A stretch of DNA of 64,000 nt from Neobacillus mesonae (GCF_001636315.1 NZ_KV440949.1:832203-896202); one strand, 5' to 3'. Shown: positions 21,431 to 30,327, numbered from the stretch's first letter. Notes: generated from the letters alone by a model not told the origin. Numbers and translations are program-made.

Positions 21431-22072
21431 TCAGCGGACATCTACAAGGTCTTTTAATTTTTCAAACGTTTTATCACCAATTCCGCTAATATTCTTTAAA
21501 TCTTCAATCGTCTTAAAGCCGCCGCTTGTTTCGCGATAATCGATTATCGCCGCTGCCTTTGCCGGGCCAATCCCAGGAATGGTTTGCAGTTCTGCTGTGT
21601 CTGCCTTATTAAGATTTATCTTCCCCTGCTGATTCGAGGCTCCTCCATTTGTGATTTGGCCCCCGGCAGCTATCCCTGGGACTGCAAGACCATCCTCCCC
21701 TTTAGAGGGTATATAGATCACCATTTCATCCTGGACGTGTTCAGCAAAGTTCACTTGGGTTTGATCGGCTTTCGCAGTTAAACCTCCTGCCCGGCCGATG
21801 ACATCAATCACCCGTTCGCCGGCACTTGCCTGATACACCCCTGGCCGTTTTACCTGGCCCTTGACATCAACCATGATGGTTTCAGGCTGTTTTATATCCT
21901 GCTTTTCTTGATCTGGTTTTTCCGACACTGCTTCTAATTTATTTTCCTGGGCGGCAGCTTGCAGAGACTGCTCCGGTGATGCACTGCTGTCGTTAAAATA
22001 ATAAAACCCGCCAATTGTTAATAAGACGGCAGCAGCCACATAAAGCTTATGTTCAATTAACCATTCCTTCAT
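21431..22072 (-). CDS. comEA: Competence DNA receptor ComEA
   Basis: A 213-residue membrane-anchored DNA-binding protein. One N-terminal membrane helix (residues about 8-25), a Gln/Glu-rich stalk, a SLBB-like domain (VDVKGQVKRPGVYQASAG) and a C-terminal helix-hairpin-helix domain (INLNKADTAELQTIPGIG) follow in order. It binds incoming duplex DNA outside the membrane. It is the first gene of comEABC, divergent from comER. One weak ComK half-box is present upstream but a full K-box was not found. Confidence 0.95.
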   Translation of the reverse strand: MKEWLIEHKLYVAAAVLLTIGGFYYFNDSSASPEQSLQAAAQENKLEAVSEKPDQEKQDIKQPETIMVDVKGQVKRPGVYQASAGERVIDVIGRAGGLTAKADQTQVNFAEHVQDEMVIYIPSKGEDGLAVPGIAAGGQITNGGASNQQGKINLNKADTAELQTIPGIGPAKAAAIIDYRETSGGFKTIEDLKNISGIGDKTFEKLKDLVDVR

Positions 22073-22159
22073 CGGAATCCATCCTTTCTAAAGGTATATT
22101 TTACTAACGGGAATCATATGGTTATAAAAGAAACTGCTATGTGAAGGAGGGTGGAAATC

Positions 22160-22990
22160 ATGAATACAGGTATCATCGGTACCGGTAATATGGGGAGAAT
22201 CCTAGTGGAAGCTTTGCTGGATGGAAAGGCGATATCCCCTTCTTCAATGATGATCACAAATAGAACATTAGAAAAAGCGATGGTGCTGAAAGATAAATAT
22301 AAAGAACTTAAAGTGGGAGCCAACGCAATTGAAGTTGCAGCAGAATCCGATTTAATTTTTATTTGTGTTAAACCGTTAGATGTATTTAAAATCATCGATG
22401 AGATTAATCCTTATTTAAACGAGGAAAAATGTCTTATATCGATCACAAGCCCAATCAGTACAAATCAAATTGAATCAAAAGTAACATGTTCTGTTGCCAG
22501 AGTAATTCCAAGTATAACGAACCGGGCATTAACCGGCATTTCCTTAATTACTTATGGTCAAAATTGCCAAATGCCATGGAAATTAAAAATTGAACAAATG
22601 ATGGCAAATATTTCAACGCCGCTGTTAATCGATGAAAAAATAACCAGAGTTGCATCTGATATTGTCAGCTGCGGACCTGCCTTCTTCAGCTATTTGCTTC
22701 AACGCTTTATTACCGCAGCCGTTCAAAAAACTGATATTGATACTAAAACAGCAACTGCATTAGCAAGTGAAATGACTGTCGGTCTTGGCGAGTTATTAAA
22801 GCAAGGGCATTATACCCTTCCATCACTCCAGGAAAAAGTTTGCGTTAAAGGCGGTATCACCGGGGAAGGAATAAAAATATTGGAAGATGAACTTGGGGAT
22901 GTGTTTGAACATTTATTCCAAGCAACCCATGAGAAGTTTAAAGAAGATCTAGAAAAAGTTGAAATGCAATTCTCTAACTCTAACCTATAA
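22160..22990 (+). CDS. comER: ComER, pyrroline-5-carboxylate reductase-like protein
   Basis: A 276-residue protein with an N-terminal Rossmann motif (MNTGIIGTGNMGRIL) and the C-terminal dimerisation domain of ProC (VKGGITGEG). It resembles pyrroline-5-carboxylate reductase, but in Bacillus the ComER branch is linked to biofilm and sporulation control through Spo0A rather than to proline synthesis. The ATG at 22160 has GAAGGAGG nine bases upstream. It is divergent from comEA. Confidence 0.9.
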   Translation: MNTGIIGTGNMGRILVEALLDGKAISPSSMMITNRTLEKAMVLKDKYKELKVGANAIEVAAESDLIFICVKPLDVFKIIDEINPYLNEEKCLISITSPISTNQIESKVTCSVARVIPSITNRALTGISLITYGQNCQMPWKLKIEQMMANISTPLLIDEKITRVASDIVSCGPAFFSYLLQRFITAAVQKTDIDTKTATALASEMTVGLGELLKQGHYTLPSLQEKVCVKGGITGEGIKILEDELGDVFEHLFQATHEKFKEDLEKVEMQFSNSNL

Positions 22991-23030
22991 TTCGACTTTT
23001 TCCGCTAAATTCCTGCATATAAAATATTAA

Positions 23031-23062
23031 AAAGCCATCTTTTTTTAAAGATGGCTTTATTT
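23031..23062. terminator. Bidirectional terminator between comER and yqeM
   Basis: AAAGCCATCTTT (23031-23042) and AAAGATGGCTTT (23047-23058) form a 12-bp stem with T-rich tails on both strands, serving two convergent genes. Confidence 0.92.
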
Positions 23063-23824
23063 TTTCTGTGCTATATAAAAGATTCTTTCGGAATCTGCCT
23101 GAGGTGCGATGTGTTCGAAATCGGCGTTGATATCAAGCAGCTTAAAGCCCGCCTCATCAAGCCAAGCTGAATATTGCTCTGTTGGAAAGGTCCGCTGATA
23201 ATGGAACTCTTCAATTCGGTCATATTTACCAGCATTTTCATCCAACACAAAAAAACTGAGCTCATGCTCTACACTATTCGGCTCTTCACCGGGGAAACTA
23301 TTCCAAATATACGAAATCGGGTCATCATTTAATGCATAGGTTCGTTCAAGGAATACCTCGTTAACTTTATATAGCGAATGAACATCAAAAATGAATAACC
23401 CGCCCTGATTAAGGTGAACGGATACACGAGAAAAGGTGTCAACCACCTCCTGCTCGGACTTCAGGTAATTTAATGAGTCACAAAAAATGCCAGCCACATC
23501 AAATAACCCTAAACCTTCAAGTTCCGCCATGTCCTGCTGATAAAACGGAATGGCTAACCCTTCTGCATCCGCTTTTTTCTTGGCAACCATCAGCATATCT
23601 TCAGATAAATCGACTCCTGTGACTTGAAATCCTTCTTTTGCAAAACGGGCAGACAGTTCCCCAGTGCCGCAAGCTAAATCAAGGATCCGAAGCGGTTCAG
23701 TGCTTCTTGAGCCACTTAAGCTGCCGTAGTTTTCTAGTTTTTCTTTGACAAACCGGACCCACTCGTCATACGGGGCCTCACTCATCAGTTCGTCGTATAA
23801 ATAAGCAAATTGTTCATAGCTCAT
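23057..23824 (-). CDS. yqeM: Class I SAM-dependent methyltransferase YqeM
   Basis: A 255-residue methyltransferase with the SAM loop ILDLACGTGELSARF near residue 48, the acidic post-motif GVDLSEDML and the IFCDSLNYL motif. The substrate is unknown. It overlaps the end of rsfS by four bases (ATGA), indicating translational coupling, and is the last gene of the yqeG operon. Confidence 0.88.
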   Translation of the reverse strand: MSYEQFAYLYDELMSEAPYDEWVRFVKEKLENYGSLSGSRSTEPLRILDLACGTGELSARFAKEGFQVTGVDLSEDMLMVAKKKADAEGLAIPFYQQDMAELEGLGLFDVAGIFCDSLNYLKSEQEVVDTFSRVSVHLNQGGLFIFDVHSLYKVNEVFLERTYALNDDPISYIWNSFPGEEPNSVEHELSFFVLDENAGKYDRIEEFHYQRTFPTEQYSAWLDEAGFKLLDINADFEHIAPQADSERIFYIAQKK

Positions 23825-24177
23825 GAATTTGACCCGCTAAGGACATCTACCCTCGGCGCATCGCCCCAAAGCCGTTCTAAATTATAATAAACCCTTTCAT
23901 CGCGGTGGAAGACATGTGCCACCACGTCACCAATGTCAATTAACACCCAGCGCGCTTCATCAAAGCCTTCCATTCGTTTCACTTCAAAGCCATTCTCTTG
24001 TGCTTTTTCACGTATTTCCCGTGCAATTGCCTGAACCTGTTTATCAGAATTTCCGTGACAGATAATAAAATAATCGGCAATTAGAGAAATCCCCTGCATG
24101 TTAAGCGCTATTATATTTTCCGCGCGTTTGTCATCTGCAGCTTTTACGGTAAGATTAAGTAATTCTTGATTTGTCAT
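23821..24177 (-). CDS. rsfS: Ribosomal silencing factor RsfS
   Basis: A 118-residue protein that binds L14 on the 50S subunit and blocks subunit joining in starvation. The core ISLIADYFIICHGNSDKQVQAI and ARWVLIDIGDVVAHVF are the family signature. It is 3 bases after yqeK and overlaps yqeM. Confidence 0.95.
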   Translation of the reverse strand: MTNQELLNLTVKAADDKRAENIIALNMQGISLIADYFIICHGNSDKQVQAIAREIREKAQENGFEVKRMEGFDEARWVLIDIGDVVAHVFHRDERVYYNLERLWGDAPRVDVLSGSNS

Positions 24178-24180
24178 TCA

Positions 24181-24747
24181 TCAAGCCTCCTGATTTTTAA
24201 TTAAATCATTATACGTATGAAATGTTTCCGGGTAGACCATTTGATTCTTTTTTAATAAAAATAAAATCGTATTTTGAATCGATTTAATCAATGCTTTGTC
24301 CAAGCTTTCCTTCGCCAGCTCCCGGACTTCGTCCACACCTGGGAAATGCCGGCCGGGCTCAATATAATCGGCTAAGTAAATAACCTTCTCGAGGATACTC
24401 ATTCCCGGTCTTCCGGAAGTATGGCATCTAATGGCATCAAGAATTTCCCGGTCTGTTATCCCTGCCTCTGTTTCTGTTAAGTATGCCCCAACAGGTGCGT
24501 GCCAAAGCTCGGCATTATATTCTAACAGATCCTTTGGAAATCCTTGTTCATTAATGATTTGCTTCATTTCCTCTTTTGGCCGGAATTTTGCATAATCGTG
24601 AAAGATCGCAGCCAGCTCCGCCTTCTTTTCATCAGCACCGTAACGGCCTGCTAAAGAAATTGCCGTTTCCATGACGCCTAAGGTATGCTGATAACGGTGT
24701 TCGGTTAATTGTTCTTTAACAAGTTTTAATGCTTTTTCACGTTCCAT
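24181..24747 (-). CDS. yqeK: HD-domain Ap4A hydrolase YqeK
   Basis: A 188-residue HD-domain metalloenzyme. Characterised YqeK proteins cleave diadenosine tetraphosphate symmetrically into ADP. HRYQHTLGVMETA, FHDYAKFRP and RCHTSGRPGM supply the metal ligands. The start at 24747 has AAGGAG about 10 bases upstream; the reading frame overlaps the end of nadD by 11 bases. Confidence 0.92.
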   Translation of the reverse strand: MEREKALKLVKEQLTEHRYQHTLGVMETAISLAGRYGADEKKAELAAIFHDYAKFRPKEEMKQIINEQGFPKDLLEYNAELWHAPVGAYLTETEAGITDREILDAIRCHTSGRPGMSILEKVIYLADYIEPGRHFPGVDEVRELAKESLDKALIKSIQNTILFLLKKNQMVYPETFHTYNDLIKNQEA

Positions 24748-25306
24748 ATAACTGGTTCTCCTTAATATAAGAGATGACATCCTCCGGCAGAAGATATTTT
24801 ACCGTCTTTCCGTCCTTAAACCTGTCTCTGATCATACTTGACGATACATCAATAGCAGGTACATCTACATATAACACCGGATAATCCGTTTGATGGCTAT
24901 AGGACGGCCGTTTAACCCCAACAAATTGCACAAGCTTCAAGAGCTCATCAATTTGATGCCAATTTGGTAAATATTCAATCATATCCGCACCGATAATAAA
25001 AAAGAATTGATGATCCTTATAAGTCTCATTTAGCAATTTCATTGTGTCGATGGTATAGGAAGGTCCTTCCCTCTCAAGTTCAATCAGCTGCATACGGAAA
25101 GATGGATTGCCTCTAATTGCACGCTCCAGCATTTTGACGCGGTCCTGATCCTTCACCGAATCCGGCTTCTTTTTATGCGGCGGCTCATGATTAGGCATAA
25201 ACCATATTTCATCAAGTTCCAGACTTTCCAGAACTACATTAGCAATCAATAGATGTCCGATATGCGGCGGATTAAAGGTACCGCCCAAAATCCCGACTTT
25301 CTTCAT
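24737..25306 (-). CDS. nadD: Nicotinate-nucleotide adenylyltransferase
   Basis: A 189-residue nucleotidyltransferase that makes deamido-NAD from nicotinate mononucleotide and ATP, an essential step in NAD synthesis. GGTFNPPHIGHLLIA at the N-terminus holds the HxGH motif and DVSSSMIRDR is the ISSTxxR-type motif. The ATG at 25306 has GGGGAG seven bases upstream; an upstream in-frame start at 25393 would lie within yhbY. Confidence 0.96.
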   Translation of the reverse strand: MKKVGILGGTFNPPHIGHLLIANVVLESLELDEIWFMPNHEPPHKKKPDSVKDQDRVKMLERAIRGNPSFRMQLIELEREGPSYTIDTMKLLNETYKDHQFFFIIGADMIEYLPNWHQIDELLKLVQFVGVKRPSYSHQTDYPVLYVDVPAIDVSSSMIRDRFKDGKTVKYLLPEDVISYIKENQLYGT

Positions 25307-25319
25307 CCAAGACTCCCCT

Positions 25320-25610
25320 TTATGGAAGAGTAATTTGTTTATTCTCGACCGATTCCTTGTAAAGAACAATAGTATTCCCGATAATTTGAGCAATCTCTGC
25401 CCCGGTCCCGGCAGCTAGTTCTTCAGCAACAACGGTTTTATCTTCTTCACAGTTTTGCAGAACACTTACCTTTAATAGTTCCCGCGCTTCAAGAGCATCG
25501 GCAATTTGTTTAACCATATTTTCATTTACGCCGCCTTTACCGACTTGAAAAATTGGATCCAAGTGGTGGGCTTTTGAACGTAAAAATCTTTTTTGTTTAC
25601 CTGTTAACAT
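25320..25610 (-). CDS. yhbY: YhbY-family RNA-binding protein (CRM domain)
   Basis: A 96-residue CRM-domain protein (LTGKQKRFLRSKAHHL, QVGKGGVNENMVKQI) that associates with pre-50S ribosomal particles. It overlaps aroE by 14 bases with GGAGG upstream of its ATG, so translation is coupled. Bacillus subtilis counterpart yqeI. Confidence 0.94.
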   Translation of the reverse strand: MLTGKQKRFLRSKAHHLDPIFQVGKGGVNENMVKQIADALEARELLKVSVLQNCEEDKTVVAEELAAGTGAEIAQIIGNTIVLYKESVENKQITLP

Positions 25611-26442
25611 GTAGACCTCCTAGTTGTTTCAGTACATTTTCCCTCATTCTTTCTACATCAGGGAAAATTCCTGTCCATTTTTCAAATGCAAGGGCCCCCT
25701 GATAGACAAACATATCTATACCGTTTTGAACGTTAGCCCCCCTGTTGCTGGCATCTTGTAAAAGTTTTGTTTCTAAGGGATTGTAAATAATATCACACAC
25801 ATGAGAATGTTTCTTAATATTGCTTAAATCCAGCGGCTGATCGGCAATTTTTGGCGCCATTCCAATTGATGTCGTTTGTACAACTAAATCGTATTCCCCT
25901 AGTTTTCTACCTGCCTCATCTAATGTACAAGCTTCGGATTTTACGGAATATGGACAATCATCAATCAGACTCTGTGCTTTTGCCACTGTGCGGTTAGCAA
26001 TATCAATTGCGTCCGGCTTTTCCATTGCTAAGGTAAAATAGATAGCCCTTGCCGCACCGCCAGCACCGATCAATAAAATTTTTTTGCTGGCTGCACCAGA
26101 CATAAACGCTTGCAGTCCTTTTAAAAAACCGGGCCCATCCGTATTATACCCCTTTAGCCTTCCATTTTCATTGACCACCGTATTAACCGCCCCAATGCTT
26201 GCCGCTAATTCATCCACTTCATCAAGCAGCGGGATGATAGCTGTTTTATGAGGTACCGTCACATTAAATCCGCCAATGCCAATCGCTTTAAACCCATCTA
26301 CTGCATCTTTAAGGTCTTCACTTTTTATTTGAAAAGGAAGATAGCTGGCATCAATTTGATAAAATGAAAATAAATCATTATGCATAATTGGAGACATCGA
26401 GTGTCCAATTGGGTTCCCGATTACCGCATATAGTTTCTTCAT
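25597..26442 (-). CDS. aroE: Shikimate dehydrogenase
   Basis: A 281-residue NADPH enzyme reducing 3-dehydroshikimate in aromatic amino acid synthesis. The substrate pocket is GNPIGHSMSPIMHN and NVTVPHKTA, with the catalytic Lys; the nucleotide loop is LLIGAGGAARAIYF near residue 128. The start at 26442 (MKKLYAVIGN) is preferred to 26454 because GGGAG lies between them. Confidence 0.96.
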   Translation of the reverse strand: MKKLYAVIGNPIGHSMSPIMHNDLFSFYQIDASYLPFQIKSEDLKDAVDGFKAIGIGGFNVTVPHKTAIIPLLDEVDELAASIGAVNTVVNENGRLKGYNTDGPGFLKGLQAFMSGAASKKILLIGAGGAARAIYFTLAMEKPDAIDIANRTVAKAQSLIDDCPYSVKSEACTLDEAGRKLGEYDLVVQTTSIGMAPKIADQPLDLSNIKKHSHVCDIIYNPLETKLLQDASNRGANVQNGIDMFVYQGALAFEKWTGIFPDVERMRENVLKQLGGLHVNR

Positions 26443-26466
26443 CCATTCTCCCATCCCATATTCAAC

Positions 26467-27579
26467 TTAAATTAAAGATTTTCGTAAAACCGTTTCCACG
26501 CCCTTAGGCACATAAGCAGCTACTTTTACCCCAGGTTCATTCACCGTGACCCAGCCGAGTCCTGAAAAGACAATATCTGTTTTAGCTTCCCTAATGACAT
26601 ATTCCTGTTTAACCAGCTCAGGAAACGACTCCACTTGCTCAGGTCTTGGCGGCGCCAGCAATTCCCCTAGATGATTTTCATAAAGCTCAACGGCTTTTTC
26701 TGTTTTCGTCCGGTGGATTGTCAATTCATTGGCTAAATAACAAACAAAAGACCGTTTCTCATCGCCGCCGATGTAATCAAACCGAGCCAATCCGCCGAAA
26801 AATAATGTCTGGCCTTCATTTAATTGATATACCTTTGGCTTAATTTCTTTTTTCGGGGTAATCAATTTTAAATCCCGCTTGTCAACGTAATGAGCCATTT
26901 GATGGTGATTAATGATTCCCGGAGTATCGATCAACGCTTTACCATCATCAAGCGGGATTCGAATCATATCCAATGTCGTTCCAGGAAAATGTGAAGTGGT
27001 AATCACATCGCCTTCACCCGTTACTTCCTTGATTATTCGATTGATAAAGGTAGATTTCCCTACATTTGTACATCCTACCACATAGACATCCTTGCCGTTT
27101 CGCAGCTTATCAATGGCTGCCGCCGTTTCCTTCATCATCCAGCCTTTTCCGGCGCTCACCAAAAAGATTTCCTCCGGCCTTAAGCCAAGCTCTCTGGCCT
27201 CCTGCTTCATCCAGTGAATCAGCTTATTATGCTTGACGGACTTCGGTAAGAGATCCACCTTATTGCCTACAAGAACAACTTTGTTGTTTCCGGCAAAACG
27301 ATGGATGCCCGGAAGCCAGCTGCCATTAAAATCAAAAATATCGACAACCATTACAATCAGCGCATCCGTCTGGCCGATTCCATTTAAAATTTTTAAAAAA
27401 TCATCATCAGTTAAGTTTACGTCCTGAATCTCATTATAATGCTTTAGGCGATAACAGCGCTGGCAGATGATTGTTTCTTTCTCTAAAGCGGAGACAGGCG
27501 CGTAGCCGATCATTTCCGGGTTTTCGGTCTGAACCGTTACTCCGCAGCCGATACAAATTTGTTGTTTTGGGTCACTCAC
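26467..27579 (-). CDS. yqeH: Ribosome biogenesis GTPase YqeH
   Basis: A 370-residue circularly permuted GTPase needed for 30S assembly. An N-terminal zinc finger (CIGCG near residue 10, then CQRC near 40) precedes the permuted order G4 NKVD, G5, G1 CTNVGKSTF, G3 DTPG. The GTG start is preceded by GGGAGG eight bases upstream. It follows yqeG by three bases. Confidence 0.96.
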   Translation of the reverse strand: MSDPKQQICIGCGVTVQTENPEMIGYAPVSALEKETIICQRCYRLKHYNEIQDVNLTDDDFLKILNGIGQTDALIVMVVDIFDFNGSWLPGIHRFAGNNKVVLVGNKVDLLPKSVKHNKLIHWMKQEARELGLRPEEIFLVSAGKGWMMKETAAAIDKLRNGKDVYVVGCTNVGKSTFINRIIKEVTGEGDVITTSHFPGTTLDMIRIPLDDGKALIDTPGIINHHQMAHYVDKRDLKLITPKKEIKPKVYQLNEGQTLFFGGLARFDYIGGDEKRSFVCYLANELTIHRTKTEKAVELYENHLGELLAPPRPEQVESFPELVKQEYVIREAKTDIVFSGLGWVTVNEPGVKVAAYVPKGVETVLRKSLI

Positions 27580-27582
27580 TGA

Positions 27583-28098
27583 TTAATCCTCCCACTGTAA
27601 CATGCCTTTTTTTCGGAACCAATTCATAATTCTTCGTTCCACAAAGCGGTTAAATTTTGTTGCTAAGCCATCAGTCTGGGCAACCGGCACCACAAGAATC
27701 GTTTGAAAGCCGCTGCGATTCCCGCCAAGTACATCGGTTAGTAATTGGTCGCCGATCACGACGGTCTCTTCTTTTTTAATTCCCATTTGTCTTGAAGCCT
27801 GATTAAATGCCCTTGACATCGGCTTCCTAGCCCGAAATATAAAAGGGATTTTCAGAGGGTCCGCAAACGCCTTCACCCTTTGTTCATTATTATTAGAAAC
27901 GATGGTAACTAAAATATCGTGCTTTTTTATCTCTTCGAACCATTGGACAAGCTGAGGAGTGGCACTTGGACGATCCCACTCCACGAGCGTATTGTCCAAA
28001 TCTGTAATAATCCCCTTAATCCCCCTTGCTTTTAATTGTTCGGGTGATATTTCAAGAACGCTTTTAAAATGTTCATTCGGCAAAAATTGTTTTAACAC
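27583..28098 (-). CDS. yqeG: YqeG family HAD IIIA-type phosphatase
   Basis: A 171-residue HAD phosphatase with motif I DLDNTLVEWD near residue 36, motif II IVSNNNE and motif III-IV GDQLLTDVLGG. The substrate is not known. It uses a GTG start. It heads the operon yqeG-yqeH-aroE-yhbY-nadD-yqeK-rsfS-yqeM behind a sigma-A promoter. Confidence 0.93.
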   Translation of the reverse strand: MLKQFLPNEHFKSVLEISPEQLKARGIKGIITDLDNTLVEWDRPSATPQLVQWFEEIKKHDILVTIVSNNNEQRVKAFADPLKIPFIFRARKPMSRAFNQASRQMGIKKEETVVIGDQLLTDVLGGNRSGFQTILVVPVAQTDGLATKFNRFVERRIMNWFRKKGMLQWED

Positions 28099-28148
28099 TA
28101 AGTTAACACCCCATTAAATAAAATCAAACTTTCCGCTTTCCTTGTACC

Positions 28149-28177
28149 ATTCTAACCAATTATAACCTTCGTTTCAA
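28149..28177 (-). promoter_or_regulatory. Sigma-A promoter of the yqeG operon
   Basis: On the minus strand TTGAAA (28177-28172), a 17-base spacer and TAGAAT (28154-28149) lie about 50 bases upstream of yqeG. Both hexamers differ from consensus by one base. Confidence 0.7.
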
Positions 28178-28331
28178 AGAATATATGCTTTTCTTATTGT
28201 TTATCAAAACATTACAATACATGAGGTTTGTCCAAATAAAAACGTGCAACGAGAAGTGTTTTTCACAGTAATGTGACGTATTTTGGAAAGTTACAAAAAA
28301 GTTTTCGACAAATTTCTCCATTTTTACCTTC

Positions 28332-28430
28332 TGTGGATAAAGTTATTAACATTATACCCATTGAATCAACCACTTTTCCTCACCTTATAAACAAATTAAC
28401 CACAAGTTATCCACCTGTATTTGTGGACAA
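28332..28430. promoter_or_regulatory. DnaA-box cluster upstream of sda
   Basis: Four sites resemble the DnaA box TTATCCACA: a perfect one on the minus strand at 28332-28340 and single-mismatch copies at 28396-28404 (TTAACCACA), 28407-28415 (TTATCCACC) and, on the minus strand, 28422-28430 (TTGTCCACA). In Bacillus subtilis DnaA activates sda through such boxes, tying the sporulation checkpoint to replication status. Confidence 0.85.
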
Positions 28431-28433
28431 CTA

Positions 28434-28468
28434 GAACGATTGTTCTAAAGGAATAAATTTGGTAGATT
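28434..28468 (+). promoter_or_regulatory. sda promoter with LexA-like palindrome over the -35
   Basis: GAAC-GATT-GTTC at 28434-28445 fits the Gram-positive SOS operator GAAC-N4-GTTC. It overlaps a candidate -35 TTGTTC (28440-28445), with a 17-base spacer and TAGATT (28463-28468) as -10. Repression by LexA is an inference; the promoter hexamers are moderate matches. Confidence 0.5.
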
Positions 28469-28554
28469 AAGGGTACACCTATTGAACATACTATTCTATG
28501 AATCCTTTACGGCAAATAGAACTTTAAATTTCATAATTGGAGGTGGAGCCTGAC

Positions 28555-28695
28555 ATGCGCAAACTGTCGGATGAATTATTAATCGAATCTTACTATAAAG
28601 CAAAGGAATTAGACTTAAGTGAAGATTTTATTAATCTTATTGAAATGGAGATCCGCCGTCGTTCCTTATACCATAAAATTAAATTATCTTCCTAA
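28555..28695 (+). CDS. sda: Sporulation histidine kinase inhibitor Sda
   Basis: A 46-residue two-helix protein, [20 protein letters not shown] then [17 protein letters not shown], matching Bacillus Sda. It binds the dimerisation helices of KinA and blocks Spo0A phosphorelay when DNA replication or integrity is disturbed. GGAGGTGG lies 8 bases before the ATG. It is divergent from the yqeG operon, as in Bacillus subtilis. Confidence 0.95.
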   Translation: MRKLSDELLIESYYKAKELDLSEDFINLIEMEIRRRSLYHKIKLSS

Positions 28696-28698
28696 ACC

Positions 28699-28721
28699 GC
28701 CCTTTAAAGGGCTATTTTTTT
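28699..28721 (+). terminator. Terminator of sda
   Basis: GCCCTTT and AAAGGGC form a compact palindrome followed by TATTTTTTT, three bases after the sda stop. Confidence 0.85.
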
Positions 28722-28730
28722 GTCAAATTT

Positions 28731-28756
28731 AATAACGGCGCAAATTCGCGCCGTTT
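28731..28756 (-). terminator. Hairpin at the end of psd
   Basis: ACGGCGC and GCGCCGT pair around a 6-base loop, directly at the psd stop codon. On the minus strand the following TTATTAAATTT is only moderately T-rich, so termination strength is uncertain. Confidence 0.6.
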
Positions 28757-29543
28757 ATTTATTTTCATGGAGAACCCCAATTTTTTCTCCTACTCTTATT
28801 TCCTTTGGAGTTCCAATGGATGAATCAACTTGAAAAATCCCTTTTTCAAATAATAATACAACGGTGGACCCAAAAGTGAAATAGGCTATCTCACCGCCCT
28901 TTTTCAACTCCGAACCTTTATATGTAGTCTCAATGGAATTGACAAACATAGCACCGACCTTGACAACTGCTACATGGCCGGCAGCTGTTTTCACTTCTGT
29001 AATCACCCTGTAGTTCTTTGCAAGTGTGCGGACTCCATATCTTAACCCCCATTTATTGACAGGAAACGATTTGGTTCCAAGCGTCCACTGCTTAGTAACC
29101 GTGCCGTCGACAGGGCTATGGATTCGATGATAATGGCTTGGACTTAAATATAGGATCATATATGTTCCATTAAGATACTTCGTTAAAACATCCCTGTCTC
29201 CAAGCATTTCACCAATCGAGTATGTCTTTCCTTTTACAAAAATATCACTTGTCTCTGTAATTGCCCCAATATCCTCGATGACAGCATCAACTGGACTGAC
29301 AACGGCGTTCGCATCTAGATTTATTGGTCTTGTATCTTTTTTTAACTGTCTAACAAATAAATCATGCAAAGTCGGATAATCCCGTAAGGCTTTCTCCATC
29401 TCCTTCTGATTTAAATGGTAGACTTTTGCGAAAGAAGGAACTAAAACACGGCTGATTGGCGAGCGGGCAAACCTTTTTAAAATGGCAGAGGACCACCTGC
29501 CATTTGTTAATTCAATTAGCATTCGATAAAACAACTGAAGCAT
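28755..29543 (-). CDS. psd: Phosphatidylserine decarboxylase proenzyme
   Basis: A 262-residue membrane-associated enzyme converting phosphatidylserine to phosphatidylethanolamine. The precursor self-cleaves at Gly-Ser in YFTFGSTVVLLF near residue 232, giving the pyruvoyl group; PSHYHRIHSPVDG near 145 supplies the catalytic His and the conserved processing residues. The ATG at 29543 has GGGGG seven bases upstream; the frame stays open to 29639 but the family starts near MLQLFYRMLIELTNGR. It is divergent from pssA, the preceding step. Confidence 0.93.
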   Translation of the reverse strand: MLQLFYRMLIELTNGRWSSAILKRFARSPISRVLVPSFAKVYHLNQKEMEKALRDYPTLHDLFVRQLKKDTRPINLDANAVVSPVDAVIEDIGAITETSDIFVKGKTYSIGEMLGDRDVLTKYLNGTYMILYLSPSHYHRIHSPVDGTVTKQWTLGTKSFPVNKWGLRYGVRTLAKNYRVITEVKTAAGHVAVVKVGAMFVNSIETTYKGSELKKGGEIAYFTFGSTVVLLFEKGIFQVDSSIGTPKEIRVGEKIGVLHENK

Positions 29544-29665
29544 GAAAAGACCCCCAAAAAGTGTAAAAATACTCTTTACGAATAGACATAAAAACATTAC
29601 AATTAAATAATATAGAATAAACTGCCAAAAAGAAATCACTAACTTGAAAGGGGTGGTAAGTAAAA

Positions 29666-30205
29666 GTGTTTTTATTCGATGTACTTGACCAGACCATAAA
29701 GAAACTGAAATCTCAAACCGCCAATGTCATGACACTTACCAATTTATCGCTAGGCGGTTTTGCTATTGTGTTTGCCTTAGATGGCAATTTACGATTAAGC
29801 TTGCTCCTCATTTTTATCGCTGCATTGGCCGACCGGTTTGATGGGATGATCGCCCGGAAATTTAATATCGAATCCGAGCTCGGCAAACAATTGGATTCCA
29901 TGAGTGATATTATATCATTTGGAGTAGCCCCAGCACTATTACTATATCAAGGAATTTTGCACGAATTTGGCGGACCGGGTTCATTTTTCACTGTTTTCTA
30001 CATCGGCTGCGGGGCATTTAGGTTAGCAAGATTTAATATTACCGAAAGCAACGGCTATTTTACAGGACTGCCCATCACCGCTGCAGGGTGTCTTGCCACA
30101 TTAAGTTATTTAGCCATTCCTTATCTGCCATCTCAAACGTTCTTATTTACTATTATGATCCTATCCTTCCTCATGGTAAGTACTTTTAAGCTTAAAAAGG
30201 TATAA
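29666..30205 (+). CDS. pssA: CDP-diacylglycerol-serine O-phosphatidyltransferase
   Basis: A 179-residue membrane enzyme making phosphatidylserine from CDP-diacylglycerol and serine. The CDP-alcohol phosphotransferase motif is DRFDGMIAR near residue 57 followed by GKQLDSMSDIISFGVAP. About five hydrophobic helices follow. It has a GTG start preceded by GAAAGGGGTGG. It and psd, 120 bases apart and divergent, complete phosphatidylethanolamine synthesis. Confidence 0.94.
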   Translation: MFLFDVLDQTIKKLKSQTANVMTLTNLSLGGFAIVFALDGNLRLSLLLIFIAALADRFDGMIARKFNIESELGKQLDSMSDIISFGVAPALLLYQGILHEFGGPGSFFTVFYIGCGAFRLARFNITESNGYFTGLPITAAGCLATLSYLAIPYLPSQTFLFTIMILSFLMVSTFKLKKV

Positions 30206-30234
30206 ATTCACCATATCATTTAATAAATTATTAT

Positions 30235-30277
30235 AAAAGACTTACTCAAAGCATTTTGCCGAGTGAGTCTTTTTTTT
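30235..30277 (+). terminator. Terminator of pssA
   Basis: AAAAGACTTACTC (30235-30247) pairs with GAGTGAGTCTTTT (one mismatch) around a 13-base loop, followed by TTTTTTCATTTT. Confidence 0.85.
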
Positions 30278-30327
30278 CATTTTGCGGAGACGGCCAAATA
30301 AAATTTTTTGGACAGACACAATTTAAC

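Noticed and set aside
22090..22102. ComK box upstream of comEA
   Set aside because: AAAG-N5-TTTT is one imperfect half-box; no second AAAA-N5-TTTT at 8, 18 or 31 bases was found.
28099..28148. Earlier start for yqeG
   Set aside because: The GTG at 28098 with upstream GGGG is the best start; no in-frame extension has a ribosome binding site.
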